A stretch of 64,000 nt of DNA from Dactylis glomerata (taxonomy: Eukaryota; Streptophyta; Magnoliopsida; Poales; Poaceae). Location of the stretch: the NCBI GenBank assembly GCA_007115705.1, contig QXEO01002114.1:744001-808000 (forward strand), written 5' to 3'. The translations under genes were made by a program, and so were the position numbers. Within the stretch, counting starts at the first letter, position 1, and each line of letters opens with the position of its first letter. Of this stretch, positions 33,087-44,676 are shown piece after piece. The notes beneath the pieces were generated by a model that was given only the letters and a program-made list of their open reading frames with translations, made no database searches and was not told the origin of the DNA.

Positions 33087-35955
33087 CTAATCTAGCAGGG
33101 ATCGTCCGGCGTCGGGTAGCACGTTGTGGTCAGTTTCACCTTTCAGTCTTGCGTACTCCGCTGTCATGCCGAAAGTTTGCGCCAGCCTATTGAATTCTTT
33201 GTCACAAGTGTTGGATACTTCAAAGCTGCCTTGTACCGTGATCGTTCCTTTGGGTCCTAGGATTTTGAGCGTGAGATATGCGTAGTGAGGTACTGCCATG
33301 AACTTTGCAAATGCTGGGCGCCCCAGGATTACATGATATTGCGAAGGCCAGTCCATGACTTCAAACTCCAGCTTCACTCTGCGATAATTGTTGCTATTGC
33401 CGAAGCAAACGTCGAGTTCTATTTTTCCGAGAGGGTAATTTGCGCCTCCTGGTACTATTCCGTGGAAAGAACAGTCTGTTGGCTTTACACTTTCTAGTGA
33501 GATGCACATTGGCCTCAGAGTTCTTGCATATATTAGGTTTATGCCACTTCCTGCATCCATGAATACTCTCCCGATATCGTATCCTCCTATTTGCGCCTTT
33601 AGCACCATCGGTGAGTGCTCCGGCCTGGGCACTTTCCTTGGGTGGTCTGCTCTGCTAAACCTGACTGGTTGATCGGACCACTGCAGGTACTCTGTAGTGG
33701 CTGGTGGTGATGATATAGCTAAGTTTACTTGTCTGGATATGTTCTTCCACTCTTTCTTGGACTTTCGCACCGATTGGATCATTGCAGATATATATACTTT
33801 CGACTCCAGATGCTTTGCTAGTCGCTGTACTTGGTATCCTTGACTAATACTTTTCTTTTCCTGCCGTGCTCCTTGGTTTGAGTCCATGGCACTTTGCAAC
33901 CTTAAGAAGGTTCTGCAATCCTTCATCTGGTGGTTACAAACTCCCTTTCCATCTAGGTACGCATAGTGGATTTGACAGGGTCCGTATAGCATGTCCTCCG
34001 CCGATGGGCCAGAGTATTTTGGTTTTTCTACTCCATAATTTCCTCTTGCCTGGAACTCCCTATTTTCATAGCCTTCCTTGTCCCTTCTTTCGTATCCTGC
34101 GGCTATCTGATTTCGCCTTGCGTGGCTATCTCCGTTTCGGTATCTTCGCCTTTGCCTGCTCGCTCTATCGACTTCTGGTGAACGCCCGCTTTTGTTGGTA
34201 TACGCGTCTTCTCCATCGGTGAATCTGTTGGCTACTTCCATTAATTCAGATTCTGTCCTTGGCTTTGTTCTCCCTATCTCTTCCACGAGGTCCGAACGAC
34301 AAAGGCCAGCCGAAAAAGCATCTATTGCTCTTTCGTCGGAGACGTCTTCTGCTAAATTTTTGATTACACTCCAGCGTTGTATATAAGAGCGTAGGGTTTC
34401 ATCTTTCTTCTGTACGCACAACTTAATTTCTTCTAGCGACGCTGGGCGCTTATATGTTGAGCGAAAATTTCTTGCGAATTGACTCTCTAATTCTCCCCAA
34501 CTCCCGATGGAATCGTTGGGTAGGGTGTTCAACCAGGACCGTGCTGTGCCGGTGAGGTGTAACTGCAAAGTTTGCATAGCTGTTGCTCTTGTTCCTCCAA
34601 GTATCTGTACTGCTTGCAGGTAATCTGACAACCATAGAGTGGGTTCTTGCGACCCATCATATTTTTGTTGATCGTGCGGCAACTTGAAACCTTTGGGTAC
34701 CCGCGTTTTGTGAACCCTGCGGGTAAAGCATAACGCGCCCATCTCTTTTTCATTGTCTTCGTAATTTTCTTGTCTCCACGCATAGCGTGAGTTGTTTACT
34801 CGTGCTTGTGCTATTATGTTCCTTGCGTCCTCCTTCCGTTTTTGTCGCCTCTCGTCACCTGATGATTCACTGGATTCGTTTCGCGAGGATTTGCGCTTGA
34901 ACTCTTCCTTTCGTCTTTCCTTACGATGTGTCGCCTTTTCCTCTGGAAGTTTTCCCATTAGCTTGTCTTCAATCAACCCGAGGCTTCGTATTGCAGCTTG
35001 ATGCATGTGCTCTCGCGGATCTCCGGGCTCTGGTTGTGTGGTTAGTAGGTACGCATGTGCTGCTATCAATGCTGCTTCTGGCGTTTCTTGCATGAAGTCT
35101 TCTTCCTCTTCTGACTGCTGCGCGCTTAAACTTTTATGCATAGCTTTCTTCTCTTGTCTGTGTTGTTGTCCTTCTGTTGTGCTTCGGGTCTCTGTGCCTT
35201 TCCATGCTGCAGTCTGATGCATCGCTATACTCATCCCAATATCCTCCACTTGATGTACTGTTGTCATCTCGGCTTCTCATAAACATGTCTCTTTCCTCCC
35301 TTAACTTCTTTTTATGCTGGTGTAGCGCGTATTGATACCCCATCAGAGCTTCTCTCCTTGAATCTGCGGGTATTTCTGTGCCGTGATTGATGGCTGAAAT
35401 GATGATTCTCCATTCTCCGATTGAAACGTGAACTTTCTCCTTTTCCTTTTTGCTGTTACTCCTTGGTTTGTCGACTTGCATATCGACCTCTTTGTTGCCT
35501 TCGTGATTATCCTCTTCTGCTGCTTTAGTGATAATGACGCATAACTGGTGTACGCTTCTGGAGACGCCACTGCTTCTGATGGCGAAATCCCTTGGACTAT
35601 CGTGAGTTTTAACTGCTGTTGCTTCCATGTCGGGCTTTCCTCGAGTTTTGTCGAATTCCTCGAGTCTCTTTTGCATATCTTCTGTTGCTGTGAGACTGAC
35701 CGGCGAGTTTACCTCGCTGGAAGAGCCCACGGATGATCCAGATATTGTGATTCTCTTGACTTTGCTTGCCGACGGACCCGATTTCGGCAGATCCGAAAGG
35801 CAAGTTGAACCCGAAGGTCCGACGTAGAAGCTTAAACTTCCGATCGTCAGTTCCATCTCTTGACTTCCGTCGACTTCTGGAGTACTATCGGCTAAAAGCG
35901 AAAAAGCCATCAAATTCATGATTCCAATGCCCAGAGTCCCCACGATCGGCACCAA
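33087..35955 (-). pseudogene. Tat gag and aspartic protease, frame-disrupted
   Basis: Two overlapping open frames: 35955-35134 (273 codons, starting just after the primer site) and 35267-33087 (726 codons). They must be read with a frame change in the overlap, so the ancestral gag is broken. In the larger frame, residues about 195-360 are a retrotransposon gag domain (LHLTGTARSWLNTLP, ELESQFARNFRSTY, DETLRSYIQRW). The aspartic protease follows with DAGSG at 571-575 and the ILGRPAF flap-side motif. No classic CCHC knuckle is seen; GKGVCNHQMKDC is a degenerate candidate. The upstream region is basic and repeats RR/EE clusters. A TAG at 33087-33089 separates it from RT. Confidence 0.85.
35938..35954 (-). 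other. Primer binding site of Tat element
   Basis: CCCCACGATCGGCACCA on the plus strand ends in CCA like a tRNA 3' end, 2 bp from the LTR. The tRNA was not identified; it is not tRNA-Asp or tRNA-iMet. Confidence 0.6.
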
Positions 35956-35956
35956 T

Positions 35957-36291
35957 TGATGAGGGTTAACTCGACAAATGCCCTACATGAAGGACTTAGG
36001 ATCGGGGAGATAGGGCGTTGGATGAACTCGAAGGTAAAATCAGTCAAACAAGGTGTGTATCGAAAGTAAACGTGGGTGTAAAACCTGGCTTTCTTTCAAT
36101 CTGTCCCTCACCATCCTCTCATGGCCCCTATATATAGGTGGCCAGGTCTCAAAGATCAGGAGGGATCCGATACAGATTACAATATCGACATACGACATGA
36201 ACTCATATTTCGACTAGCATTACAATTGGGCCTAGCTTAATGGGCCTCAGGGGTACTCAACTGACGGGCTCTATTATCTACACCCTTGTCA
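35957..36291 (-). repeat. 5' LTR of Tat element
   Basis: 335 bp, TGATGAGGG to CCTTGTCA; 16 differences from the 3' LTR by eye. Confidence 0.95.
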
Positions 36292-37262
36292 CCTATACTG
36301 TCGCCCCCACTAGCCATGTCGCTGCTATGAGTCACGAATCACGAAGCAAGTTCCTCTTTGCCACAAAGACTCAAACCACCAATGCAATTCTCCAGGACTC
36401 AGCAGCCATGATATTCCCCGCTAGATGACTTCACCATGGAATGAGAAATCATGTCGCATGATGGTAACAGCCAGCAGAGCTTCGCAACGCTCCCTCTGAA
36501 ACCAAACGGTCAGATAAAAACATGGGTGCGCCCGACCGAATCCCATCCAATCCAGCAATCTCCAGGCATGATTGCCCAATGGAGTTCGCCGGTGGAGCCT
36601 TCCGGAACACGTCACTCCTACCAGATCCATGAAGAAGGGCCTCCGGTAGATCCTCATCTTGGGGTGAGGAGGAACCATAGGACCACCTCCTTTATTCATG
36701 CCGAACCAGCAGTCCCCACACCACTGGCTGGCTCCCATCAAACGGATCAAGCGGAGCGACCTCCGGCTCAGACGAGCCTAAGGTATCCCCAGATTAGGCA
36801 CGTGAATCGAGCCTAGGAGATGCAACGAGGCTGCCACGAAGGGCAGGCCGTGCCACCGCCTCTGGCCTTTTCCACGACCTTCTCTGCCTCCTCCGCGCCT
36901 CCCAATCGCCATGCCGTCCACCATGCAGCCACCGCTCCAGATCGCCGCGGCTCGCCGCCGCACGCCGGAGAGCTACCGCGCCATGGTGCCCGGCGTCCAC
37001 ACCATGCCCACGCCATGAAGGAGACAGCCCGCACCATCCTTAGCACGCGTGCCGACTAGCAGTCCCCGCCGCCGCCGGCAACGGCCAGGCTTTGACCGGC
37101 CGCGCCCTCGGGCGGTGGCGGGAGGAGGAGAGAGAGGTAGGGAGGGGGCGGCAGCGGCGGAATTAGGGTTCCCCCTGCCGCCACGCGGGGGCGAGAGGGG
37201 GCGAGAAGGGGGCGAGAGGTCACCTTCAATGTACCCTCCAGTCTTCCTGCCAGCCAACACAT
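36292..37262 (-). mobile_element. LINE-like non-autonomous retroelement, 5' part
   Basis: Continues the element broken at 20308. On the minus strand it begins with a GC-rich leader (37200-36830, CCCTCTCGCCCC-type tracts, AACCCTAATTCC), as in LINE 5' regions, and runs into the 3' tail at 19902. Without the insertion it is about 1.4 kb with no RT, so it looks like an internally deleted LINE. The right edge is approximate. Confidence 0.5.
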
Positions 37263-37543
37263 CCATTAATTAGGAAAGCAGGAAAAGCTGGTTCCTTAAA
37301 AATCATTTTGATCAATCCACATTCCACAATAGTTGGATAGATGGCAGATTGTAAGACCATCGTAGGATATATATATTACTATTCTGAGTAGAGATACACT
37401 AACAGTAGAAGTATATTACAATAGTAGGTGAAGCAATTGTTGTGTAATGTTTGCTTGCTTGCTTTGGAATGTCACAAAGCCCATTTTTAGCATTGATAGA
37501 AACAACTACAGTATAATTATTTAGCACCATGGCTAAGGCGGGC
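37263..37543. other. Intergenic, nothing recognised
   Basis: AT-rich sequence between the LINE-like element and the beta-glucosidase fragment. Confidence 0.4.
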
Positions 37544-37737
37544 TTAGTTTCTTTCTGGTTTGCTGTCAATAGCCTTTCTGTTCAAGAAGCGTGAGAACCA
37601 CATGGCTGATGCTTTAGGGCGTCCGGAGAGCCTATTCTTGTAATCAACATAGACAAGACCAAACCTCTTTGTGTATCCCATTTGTCACCCAAGTTATCCA
37701 CGAATGACCATGCAAAGTATCCACGACCATCCATGCT
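37544..37737 (-). pseudogene. Beta-glucosidase (glycoside hydrolase family 1) last-exon fragment
   Basis: The minus strand encodes the typical GH1 C-terminus: GYFAWSFVDNL, then after a one-base frame change GYTKRFGLVYVDYKNRLSGR, then PKASAMWFSRFL, and a TAA at 37544-37546. GH1 enzymes hydrolyse beta-glucosides. The catalytic Glu motifs (TFNEP, TENG) lie in earlier exons and are not seen here. An AG acceptor-like border stands at the 5' side. It is an isolated exon with a frameshift, inside a transposon-rich interval, hence a captured or decayed gene fragment. Confidence 0.75.
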
Positions 37738-39543
37738 TTTCAACAATTATTAAAATTAGTGGGGCTTCACTTTTTTTGGTCGTTTTGATTACATGGTGTT
37801 AGTGATATCTCAAGCAGAATCTAACTTACTCTATTGCTTCTGCTACTATACCCTCTTTTTAGCATTTAAGAACTGATCAAGTGTTGCTGATGGATCGTCT
37901 TCGTCATCCATGCCTATAGAAAATAAGAACTGATCAAGTGTACATGCATTTAAGAACTGGCCTACTTCTTTTCTTGAAGTTGTTTGAACCATTTAGTTTA
38001 TACAATTATACCTTAGTTAATTAGGGTTCATGATTGCAATATGGAATTGGTCTATTTTGCCTGCTACATAATACACACGAGTTCTTTCATGTTCTACGTT
38101 TTCAGGTTCTGAATTCTTTTATCATACTTCATAAGAAAACTTTGATTAATAATATGTCATGTTTTGGTTGGTGTTTGCAGGCCTCACCATTACTGTTGAC
38201 TCTGGCAGTGATTGACCTATGTGATATTGCTTTTTCTGTAAGATCTTTCTCTATATTTTCCTTTGTGATGATTCCCTAACCATTTTGCGATATCAGGACT
38301 CCAAATTATGGAATGTTTAACCTTCACAATTATGGCCACTCTTTCCTGGAAAAGATATGGCAATCAATAGTAATTAAGTATATCTTTACAACTAAACCAC
38401 TACAGGTGGTGTCCGCGATGGTGGTGAAAAACTCGCCCGCATCCCACACCCATGGCAGTAAAAAGCGACATGAAAAAACCGCAAACCACGTCCTGTTTCA
38501 AGAAATCCATGATTCGTAAACCACATTTCTAATATTTATTTATTTGTTTTATGTAGATTACGAGCTTAAGATAATTGGGAAGCTCAGTTTTCATTCTGTG
38601 ATTAAGTCGACATCCCGGTTCAATAAATCAGTGATTCGCATAAGTGGTTCTTCTATTGATTGGTTCCCTAGGAGAAAGACCGAATCATACTTGAGCAAGA
38701 TATAGAAACTTCAGGTACTTGATCCAAAGTGCAAAATGTTTCCCTATTCTTTTGATAATATTTTTCTAGAGTATACTGCATTTGACACAAAATTTGGTAC
38801 TTGGATACATTTGATACGTAGTGCACCTGATGACAAAATTCATGCTTGGTTTTCTTTAGAAGATTTTTTATGAAGCTCGTTCATTTTAGCATGGAGTTCA
38901 ATTATGTGGCTTTCCAAAGCCTGAACATGTGCTATTCCTATTTTAAATATGAGACACATTTGGGCAATACTAGGGATGGACGCGTAGGATAGTGAGGTAT
39001 GTGTGAGGCAATGGTAATTATTTTTTGAAACTATCTACTAGATATGGATTCTTGTGAGATACATCGCTCATCTGAATGAGAAATTAGTGCGGGCTATATG
39101 ACGGATGGTAGTGGTACTCACTGAAGTGAGATGTCCTCTAGCGATGCATAAGTACAGACTAATGGATGTCTGAAATGTTCAAATGATCTCTTAAGTAATA
39201 TCCATGGGTCTAGAGGCTGCATCCCTTCTGCCTGATAATGATCTGTTACCTGAATCTATTATAGCAGATTTCATAATGTGTTTCAGATTTATGATTACTG
39301 GTTTTTATTTGTACTCATGCATCTATACACTGTTACACATACCATTTCATTATGTCAGTTACATGATATACATCTTTTTCTGCATAGCTGTGTATTAATT
39401 CATTTTTTTATTTACTAATGTCTCTCTTACTTATTTCCTGATGATTTGTAATTGCCTCCTCTGAAAACTGCTATTGCTTGGCTGTAAATTATGTGATTGC
39501 TTAAATGCAGAATGAGTTTGAATTTTGATTGATTAATCATGCA
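37738..39543. other. Intergenic, nothing recognised
   Basis: AT-rich, intron-like DNA with several T-rich tracts. No motif translated. Confidence 0.4.
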
Positions 39544-39667
39544 GGTGGAGGTCGTGGTTCTGGAGGGGGACTTTGCAACATCCTAAAGGCGCTTGCGAGG
39601 TACACAACAGAATTCGACGCCCATGACCTTCGGCCCGGATCTGCTACCTTGAGCTGGATCATGAGGT
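39544..39667 (+). pseudogene. Exon-like block, decayed relative of 19655-19768
   Basis: Starts after CATGCAG and ends at GAG|GTGATAG like its relative, with clear base-level similarity (GTGGAGGTCGTGGTTCTGGA, CGGCCCGGATCTGC). The matching frame has stops. Unknown function. Confidence 0.35.
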
Positions 39668-40014
39668 GATAGACATTCATGCACAGTGATCATATAGAAC
39701 CAGCAATGAAATCTTTGTCCTCCACAACTTTCGCCTGACCTTTGGCATTTTTTATTTGTTAGTGAAAGTCAAACAATAAAAAATGTATAGTCTTACCTTG
39801 CTGATTTTTTTTCAGTGAACAGCTACATCCAGACATATCTGGATTATCTGGATACAGCTAATGGTTCAAAGTAAATCCGTTGGAATGCTATCTTTCTTAT
39901 TGTCGTCGGACACATGTAGGTCAAAGGCTAAATGATACCCTGATAGCCTGGCCTCCATTGCGACTGTTGGGTATCCCTACATGCCAGATTCCCCACCCGT
40001 GAGATAGACACTTC
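39668..40014. other. Intergenic, nothing recognised
   Basis: No coding or repeat signature seen. Confidence 0.4.
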
Positions 40015-40861
40015 GGGCGTGTTTGGTAGCCCGGCCGGGCTCAGAAAATTCCATCTCAGCCAAAATTTGGCTGTTTGTTAGCCCGGCTCGATGAGTTGGG
40101 CAGTGCCCAACTGAGCCGAAAAAGCCTCCTCAGCCAGGCCGAGGTGAGAAGCTCAAATCGAGCTTCTCACCTCAGCCCGGCCGCGTTCGACCCGCAAGCG
40201 TGTGGGCCCCCCACCCCGCAGACCCTGTCCCGGCCCATCTCTCTCCCTCATTCTTTCCTCTTCTCGTTCTCTCTCCCCGTTCCCGAGCACATCCCACACC
40301 CGCCTCCGCTCGTCGACGACAGATTCCGCCGCCCACGGACGCAGACCGCCGCCCACGGCCAGAGCGACCGGCGCCGCAGCAGAGGCCGCCCCACCGCCGT
40401 CGCACAGGTCACGGCGGCGTTCCAGAATCGACCACCGCGCTCCACCTCTCGCCTTCCATGTCGAGGCCGAGTACGACGTCCACCGCACGCGTGTGGCGGC
40501 GGACCGGCGGCGGAAGCTCCTCTCGCCGGCGGCGGACCGGCGGCGGCGGCCCCTCTCAACGCCGGCGGCGGCTCCTCTCGCCGGCGGCAGCGCCGGAGCT
40601 CGAGGAGGGCCCGATTGCTTTTTTCTTTTCTTTTTGAGGACCCGATGGCTTTTTTGTTTTATTTCCAGGGACCTGATTGCTTTTTATATTTTTAGGGCAG
40701 GGCTCAATCCATACGACCTACCAAACAGGATCTCAACTGAACTCGGCTTGGCTCATACGAGCTACCAAACACAACACAAAAATCTCATTTGTACGAGGCC
40801 AACCAAGCTGAACTCAGCTTGCCTAAGATGGGATAGTGTAACCGGGCTACCAAACACGCCC
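40015..40861. mobile_element. PIF/Harbinger-like non-autonomous DNA transposon
   Basis: 847 bp with a perfect 20-bp inverted repeat GGGCGTGTTTGGTAGCCCGG and a 3-bp duplication TTC on both sides (40012-40014, 40862-40864). A 3-bp duplication and GGGCGTGTTTGG termini fit the PIF/Harbinger (Tourist) superfamily. The interior is GC-rich and has open frames in several registers without transposase motifs. Confidence 0.8.
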
Positions 40862-40864
40862 TTC

Positions 40865-42246
40865 ATCTTTGATGATGACCGGCTTCATGGGGAAATCTCG
40901 TGTATGCGATTGGAGTATGCTAGCTGCGCTGGTAAGGAATTTTCTTGCACACTCACTTTAGCAGCTTGGTTTTAGTTTTTTTTGCAGAAGGTAGCTTGGT
41001 TTTAGTTAAACCGAAGTATTCTCAAACCATGGCATTTTAATGCCAGAGAAAGAGATACTATAGTTTTTTTATAAAACCACGGTTTATAGAAAAAAAGAGG
41101 TCTGGACCTCTTTCTTCAAAAATGTGAAAATACCTCCGTTTTTTGGAATACGTTGGTTTAAAAAACATGGTATTTCAGTGTAACCTAACACGTTAAAGTA
41201 TTTAAAACTAATTTTTTCCTAGAAACTATGTTATTACAATAATACTGAGAAAATATTGTGTTTCCAAATGGGGCCTTAGGCACCTCTTCCCTCATGTGAA
41301 CCGTTCTTTCTGCAGCTATCATCTGCACTAAAGAAGAGAAGACGATGCTGGAATAGTTATCCGCCCCTTCACGTGAGCCCAACTGATAAGAATGAGCGCT
41401 CAACAGTGTACCATACATGTCAGAGAAGTTATAGCAGTAGGTAGTGTTAAAGTGTTGTGTTTAAATGTAAGATGAGCATATGTATCTTGTAAGCTCACTA
41501 CTCAAAAGTGTATCTTTGAACATGAAAGTATGTTTGTATGCTTCAGGTCTTTAGCCTTTAGCACAAGGCTGGAAGAAATAAAAATTTAGTTCATGTTACC
41601 ATCAGAAAATATTTTGTTTTGTTAACTAGCATGAGAAGCACGAGATCTGTTCTCTGAATCAAAATTTAGACATTTGTTCGAATCCTTGTTCTGGTTAGAA
41701 TGTGTAGTTAACTAAAGAACTGAACTTTATGACTTAAGAATCATCGGTGCTATTTAGGCATAATGTATAGATGTCTTATTATACATGTCTCCTACCTATG
41801 ACTCAAGCATAAGAAAAATATGAAAGGTAAGTAGTGGTGACGTTAAATTGTTTTTCCGTGTGTGTTTTCTACTTGGGAGATCTTATGTTCCAATTGACAC
41901 CAGTCACCAGACACTCCAAACTTACAGGCACGCTCACCACCAGATTTCTAGACAGTAGTTCACAATATGGTACTGAGAAGGTGTCATTCTTTATATGAAC
42001 ATGTGACATCAATCAGTTATAGAATTAATCGATGTTATAGTGCTATTTAAGATAAGGTTGGCAATTATCTCGGAATGAGAAGATTATATAAGAAGTGCAA
42101 TACTCAGACATAATGTTGACAATTGTCTCAGAATGAGAAGATTAGCATATAAGAAGTGCAATACAAAGAGGGGATGTTTTGGAAGGATATTTTTTAAATG
42201 CAACATGTGTTGCGTTATAAGTGCGGTAAGAAAACTTATATAAAAC
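40865..42246. other. Intergenic, nothing recognised
   Basis: AT-rich. 'ttatctcggaatgagaagattat' and 'ttgtctcagaatgagaagattag' form a local duplication at about 42065 and 42122. Confidence 0.4.
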
Positions 42247-42276
42247 GCCGTAGCAACGCACGGGCATTCAACTAGT
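42247..42276 (-). repeat. Terminal inverted repeat, right partner
   Basis: The reverse complement begins ACTAGTTGAATGCCCGTGCG; partner of 15895-15924 (27/30). Confidence 0.6.
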
Positions 42277-42775
42277 ACTACATGAATTCTTGTGTAGTAC
42301 TACCAATCTGGGCTGTTGGATCATGACAAATGCACGACCCAAAATAATTTGATGTACTGTAAAATGACCCTAAAGTAAATACTATAGCACTGTGATGAAC
42401 AGTTATTTGTTAACTTACACATATGACTGCACCGATCAATTTTTTTGCTAAATAAAAGTAGGGAAAATTGATTTTATTAGGCATAATTATGTTTCGTTCT
42501 TACAAGACACTTATATAGACAATTAAATTAAAGGGTAAAAGTAATAAAAAATCTGGTCGCAGTGCATGAGGTAGAGTTCCACTATTATGTGGTATGTGCA
42601 CTTTGACTCTATAAAGATTAACTGATGTTAATCTGTTCTGCCCAATCTTGGAAAATTTTGAATAGAAAAATAAAAGCAGTCTAGATATTAAACCAAGAGC
42701 CACAAGGCCAAGTTTGAGATTATACGTCATAACTAATTCCGAAAGTAAATTCTCCAGACCTGCTGTCTCAGTTCC
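42277..42775. other. Intergenic up to the LINE
   Basis: No gene seen. 42340-42370 (GATGTACTGTAAAATGACC) resembles, inverted, the phrase at about 12133 (TTTTACGGTACATC). Confidence 0.35.
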
Positions 42776-43485
42776 AGCCTATAAGCCTGTGTAACGTTCT
42801 ATATAAGATAGCTTCGAAGGCTGTGGCTAACAGGCTTAAGAAGATTTTGCGTATTCTAATTGCGGAAGAGAAGAGTGCTTTTGTTCCAGGGTGGTTGATA
42901 ACTGACAACGTTTTTATAGCATATGAATGTGTGCATGCGATCAGAACAAGGAATAGGAAGAAACCACTGTGTACTGTCAAGCTAGATATGATGAAAGCGT
43001 ATGATCGCGTCGAGTGGGTTTTCTTGGAAGAAATGATGTTGAAGATGGGGTTTGCTCCGGTCTGGGTGGCAATGGTGATGAGGTGTGTTCGATCTGTCCG
43101 GTTTTCAGTCAAGCTCAATGGTTGCCTCTCTGACTCGTTTTGGCCTTCTAGGGGACTCCGACAGGGAGATCCTTTGTCTCCATATCTGTTCCTTTTTTGC
43201 GTTGAGGGCTTCTCAGCGTTGCTTCGTCAGGCACAGATGGAAAAGGAGTTGGCCGGAGTGATTTTTGGGAGTCGGGGTCCAACAATTACTCACCTTCTCT
43301 TTGCGGATGATAGTGTGGTGTTTCTTGAGGCCAGCCCTGGGAATCTGGAAGCTCTGAAAAAGGTTCTGGAGAAGTATGAGGAAAGCTCGGGGCATAAAGT
43401 GAATATGCAAAAATCCTCGATCTTCTTTGGTAGAGGGTCCAGGGAGGAGACTCGCACTATGCTTAAGGTTTTAATTGGCATCTAG
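42776..43485 (+). pseudogene. LINE reverse transcriptase
   Basis: Numbered from the codon at 42823, it has LDMMKAYDRVEW (54-65), RQGDPLSPYLF (113-123) and catalytic FADD (160-163), followed by VNMQKSSIFF. The sequence is open upstream to the truncation point. A TAG ends it at 43483-43485. This is the RNA-dependent DNA polymerase that copies LINE RNA at the nicked target. The catalytic residues are intact, but the protein is truncated at both ends and so not functional. Confidence 0.9.
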
Positions 43486-43524
43486 TGTGAGGCGTTATCG
43501 GAGAGGTACCTGGGTCTACCCTGT

Positions 43525-44676
43525 GTGGTGGGGCGGTCTAAAAATGGGGTGTTCAAGTATGTTAATGACCGTTCTAAAGGGAAAGTCTCGGGCTGGAAAG
43601 GACAAGGACTTTCGATGGCCGGAAAGGAAATCTTAGTGAAGTCTGTCCTGCAGGCGGTGGGAACGTATCCGATGGGCTGTTTTCAGTTTTCGAAGGGCCA
43701 GTGTGGCGAGCTGTCAGCATGAGCATCGAGGTTCTGGTGGGGTGACTTGGAGAATAAGAGGAGAGTACACTAGATTAGCTGGAATCAGATGTGTACCATG
43801 AAGCGCAGTGCGGGTATGGGTTTCTGGGACTATGGTAATTTCAACCAGGCGCTCCTAGCCAAACAAGCTTGGTGGATGGCCACTAACCCAGACTCTCTGT
43901 GTGCCCAGGTGTTGAAAGCTTGGTATTTTGGGGATGGTGATTTTATGAGTGCAAGGTACCCGAAGAGATCCTCCTTTACGTGGAAGAGTATCCTCTATGG
44001 TTGAGAACTTAAGGAGGGTGTGGTTTGGCGCATTGGCAGTGGGGAGAAGATCAAGGCTCTTGAGGACAACTGGATCCCACGGTCATATCACATAAGACCG
44101 TTGGGGACTAAGCCAGATCAAAATGTTAATACTGTCAGTGAGCTTCTATTGGACAATGGCGGTGGATGGGATGTGGAGAAACTAAATGAATGCTTTTTTG
44201 AGGTGGATGTGAATGATATCCTTAAGATACCCGTAGGTAGAGCTGGAACTGATGACTATTTGGCTTGGAACTACACCAAAAACGGGGTCTTTAGTGTTCA
44301 TTCAGCATATCACCTTAAGCAGAAGCTAAAGAAGTGTGCAGCGGGCATTGCGGAAGCCTCTCTGAGCACTACAGAACATCATGGCTGGCTGGCTCTGTGG
44401 AATGCTGATGTTGCTAATAAAATCAAGGTGCATTGTTGGAGACTGGTCCAGAACGGTTTGGCGGTGGGATCGGAGCTGGGCAGGAGGAAAATCAAAGAGG
44501 GGATTCATTGTATCGCGTGTAATCGTGAAGAAACTCTTGCGCACAGGTTCTGGCACTGTCAACATTCGGTTCAGGTGTGGAACTATATACGCTCCTCCGT
44601 CTCGGCCACTGATGATGCCGCCGGTCGACCTGCGATCCCACAGAGAGCTACATGCTTGGGTTCTGGAATGGTTTAA
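43525..44676 (+). pseudogene. LINE ORF2 C-terminal half, with stops (zinc-knuckle region)
   Basis: Three open pieces (43525-43722, 43789-44004, 44020-44676) with intervening stops. They carry the conserved post-RT sequence (SGWKGQGLSMAGKEILVKSV, GMGFWDYGNFNQALLAKQAW, KIKVHCWRLVQNGLAVG). A zinc-binding motif follows with HCIACNREETLAHRFWHC (CxxC...HxxxC type, the zf-RVT domain). Confidence 0.85.

Larger units (their letters stand above)
20309..36291 (-). mobile_element. Tat-lineage Ty3/Gypsy retrotransposon with nested insertion
   Basis: A complete but decayed element with 335-bp LTRs at 20309-20643 (3') and 35957-36291 (5'), and target duplication CCTGT/CCTAT (one mismatch). Gene order in element direction: gag-protease (35955-33087), RT (32927-32139), RNase H, a second archaeal-type RNase H and integrase (31749 to 22815, interrupted by 24536-31497). 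An antisense gene (21836-22432) lies before the 3' LTR. Dual RNase H plus an antisense gene point to the Tat lineage. LTR divergence by eye is 16/335 (4.8%), about 1.8 million years at 1.3e-8 substitutions per site per year. Stops and frameshifts make it non-autonomous now. Confidence 0.9.

Noticed and set aside
36778..37273. GC-rich overlapping frames as a gene
   Set aside because: Best explained as the leader of the LINE-like element; no motif in any frame.
19840..37370. Similarity of about 27 bp between 19858 and 37333 (GGATAAATGGCAGGCTGTAA type)
   Set aside because: Too short and imperfect to claim a duplication or target site.
40075..40975. Proline/arginine-rich ORFs as a host gene
   Set aside because: They lie in the GC-rich interior of the 847-bp PIF/Harbinger-like element and are open in several frames at once.
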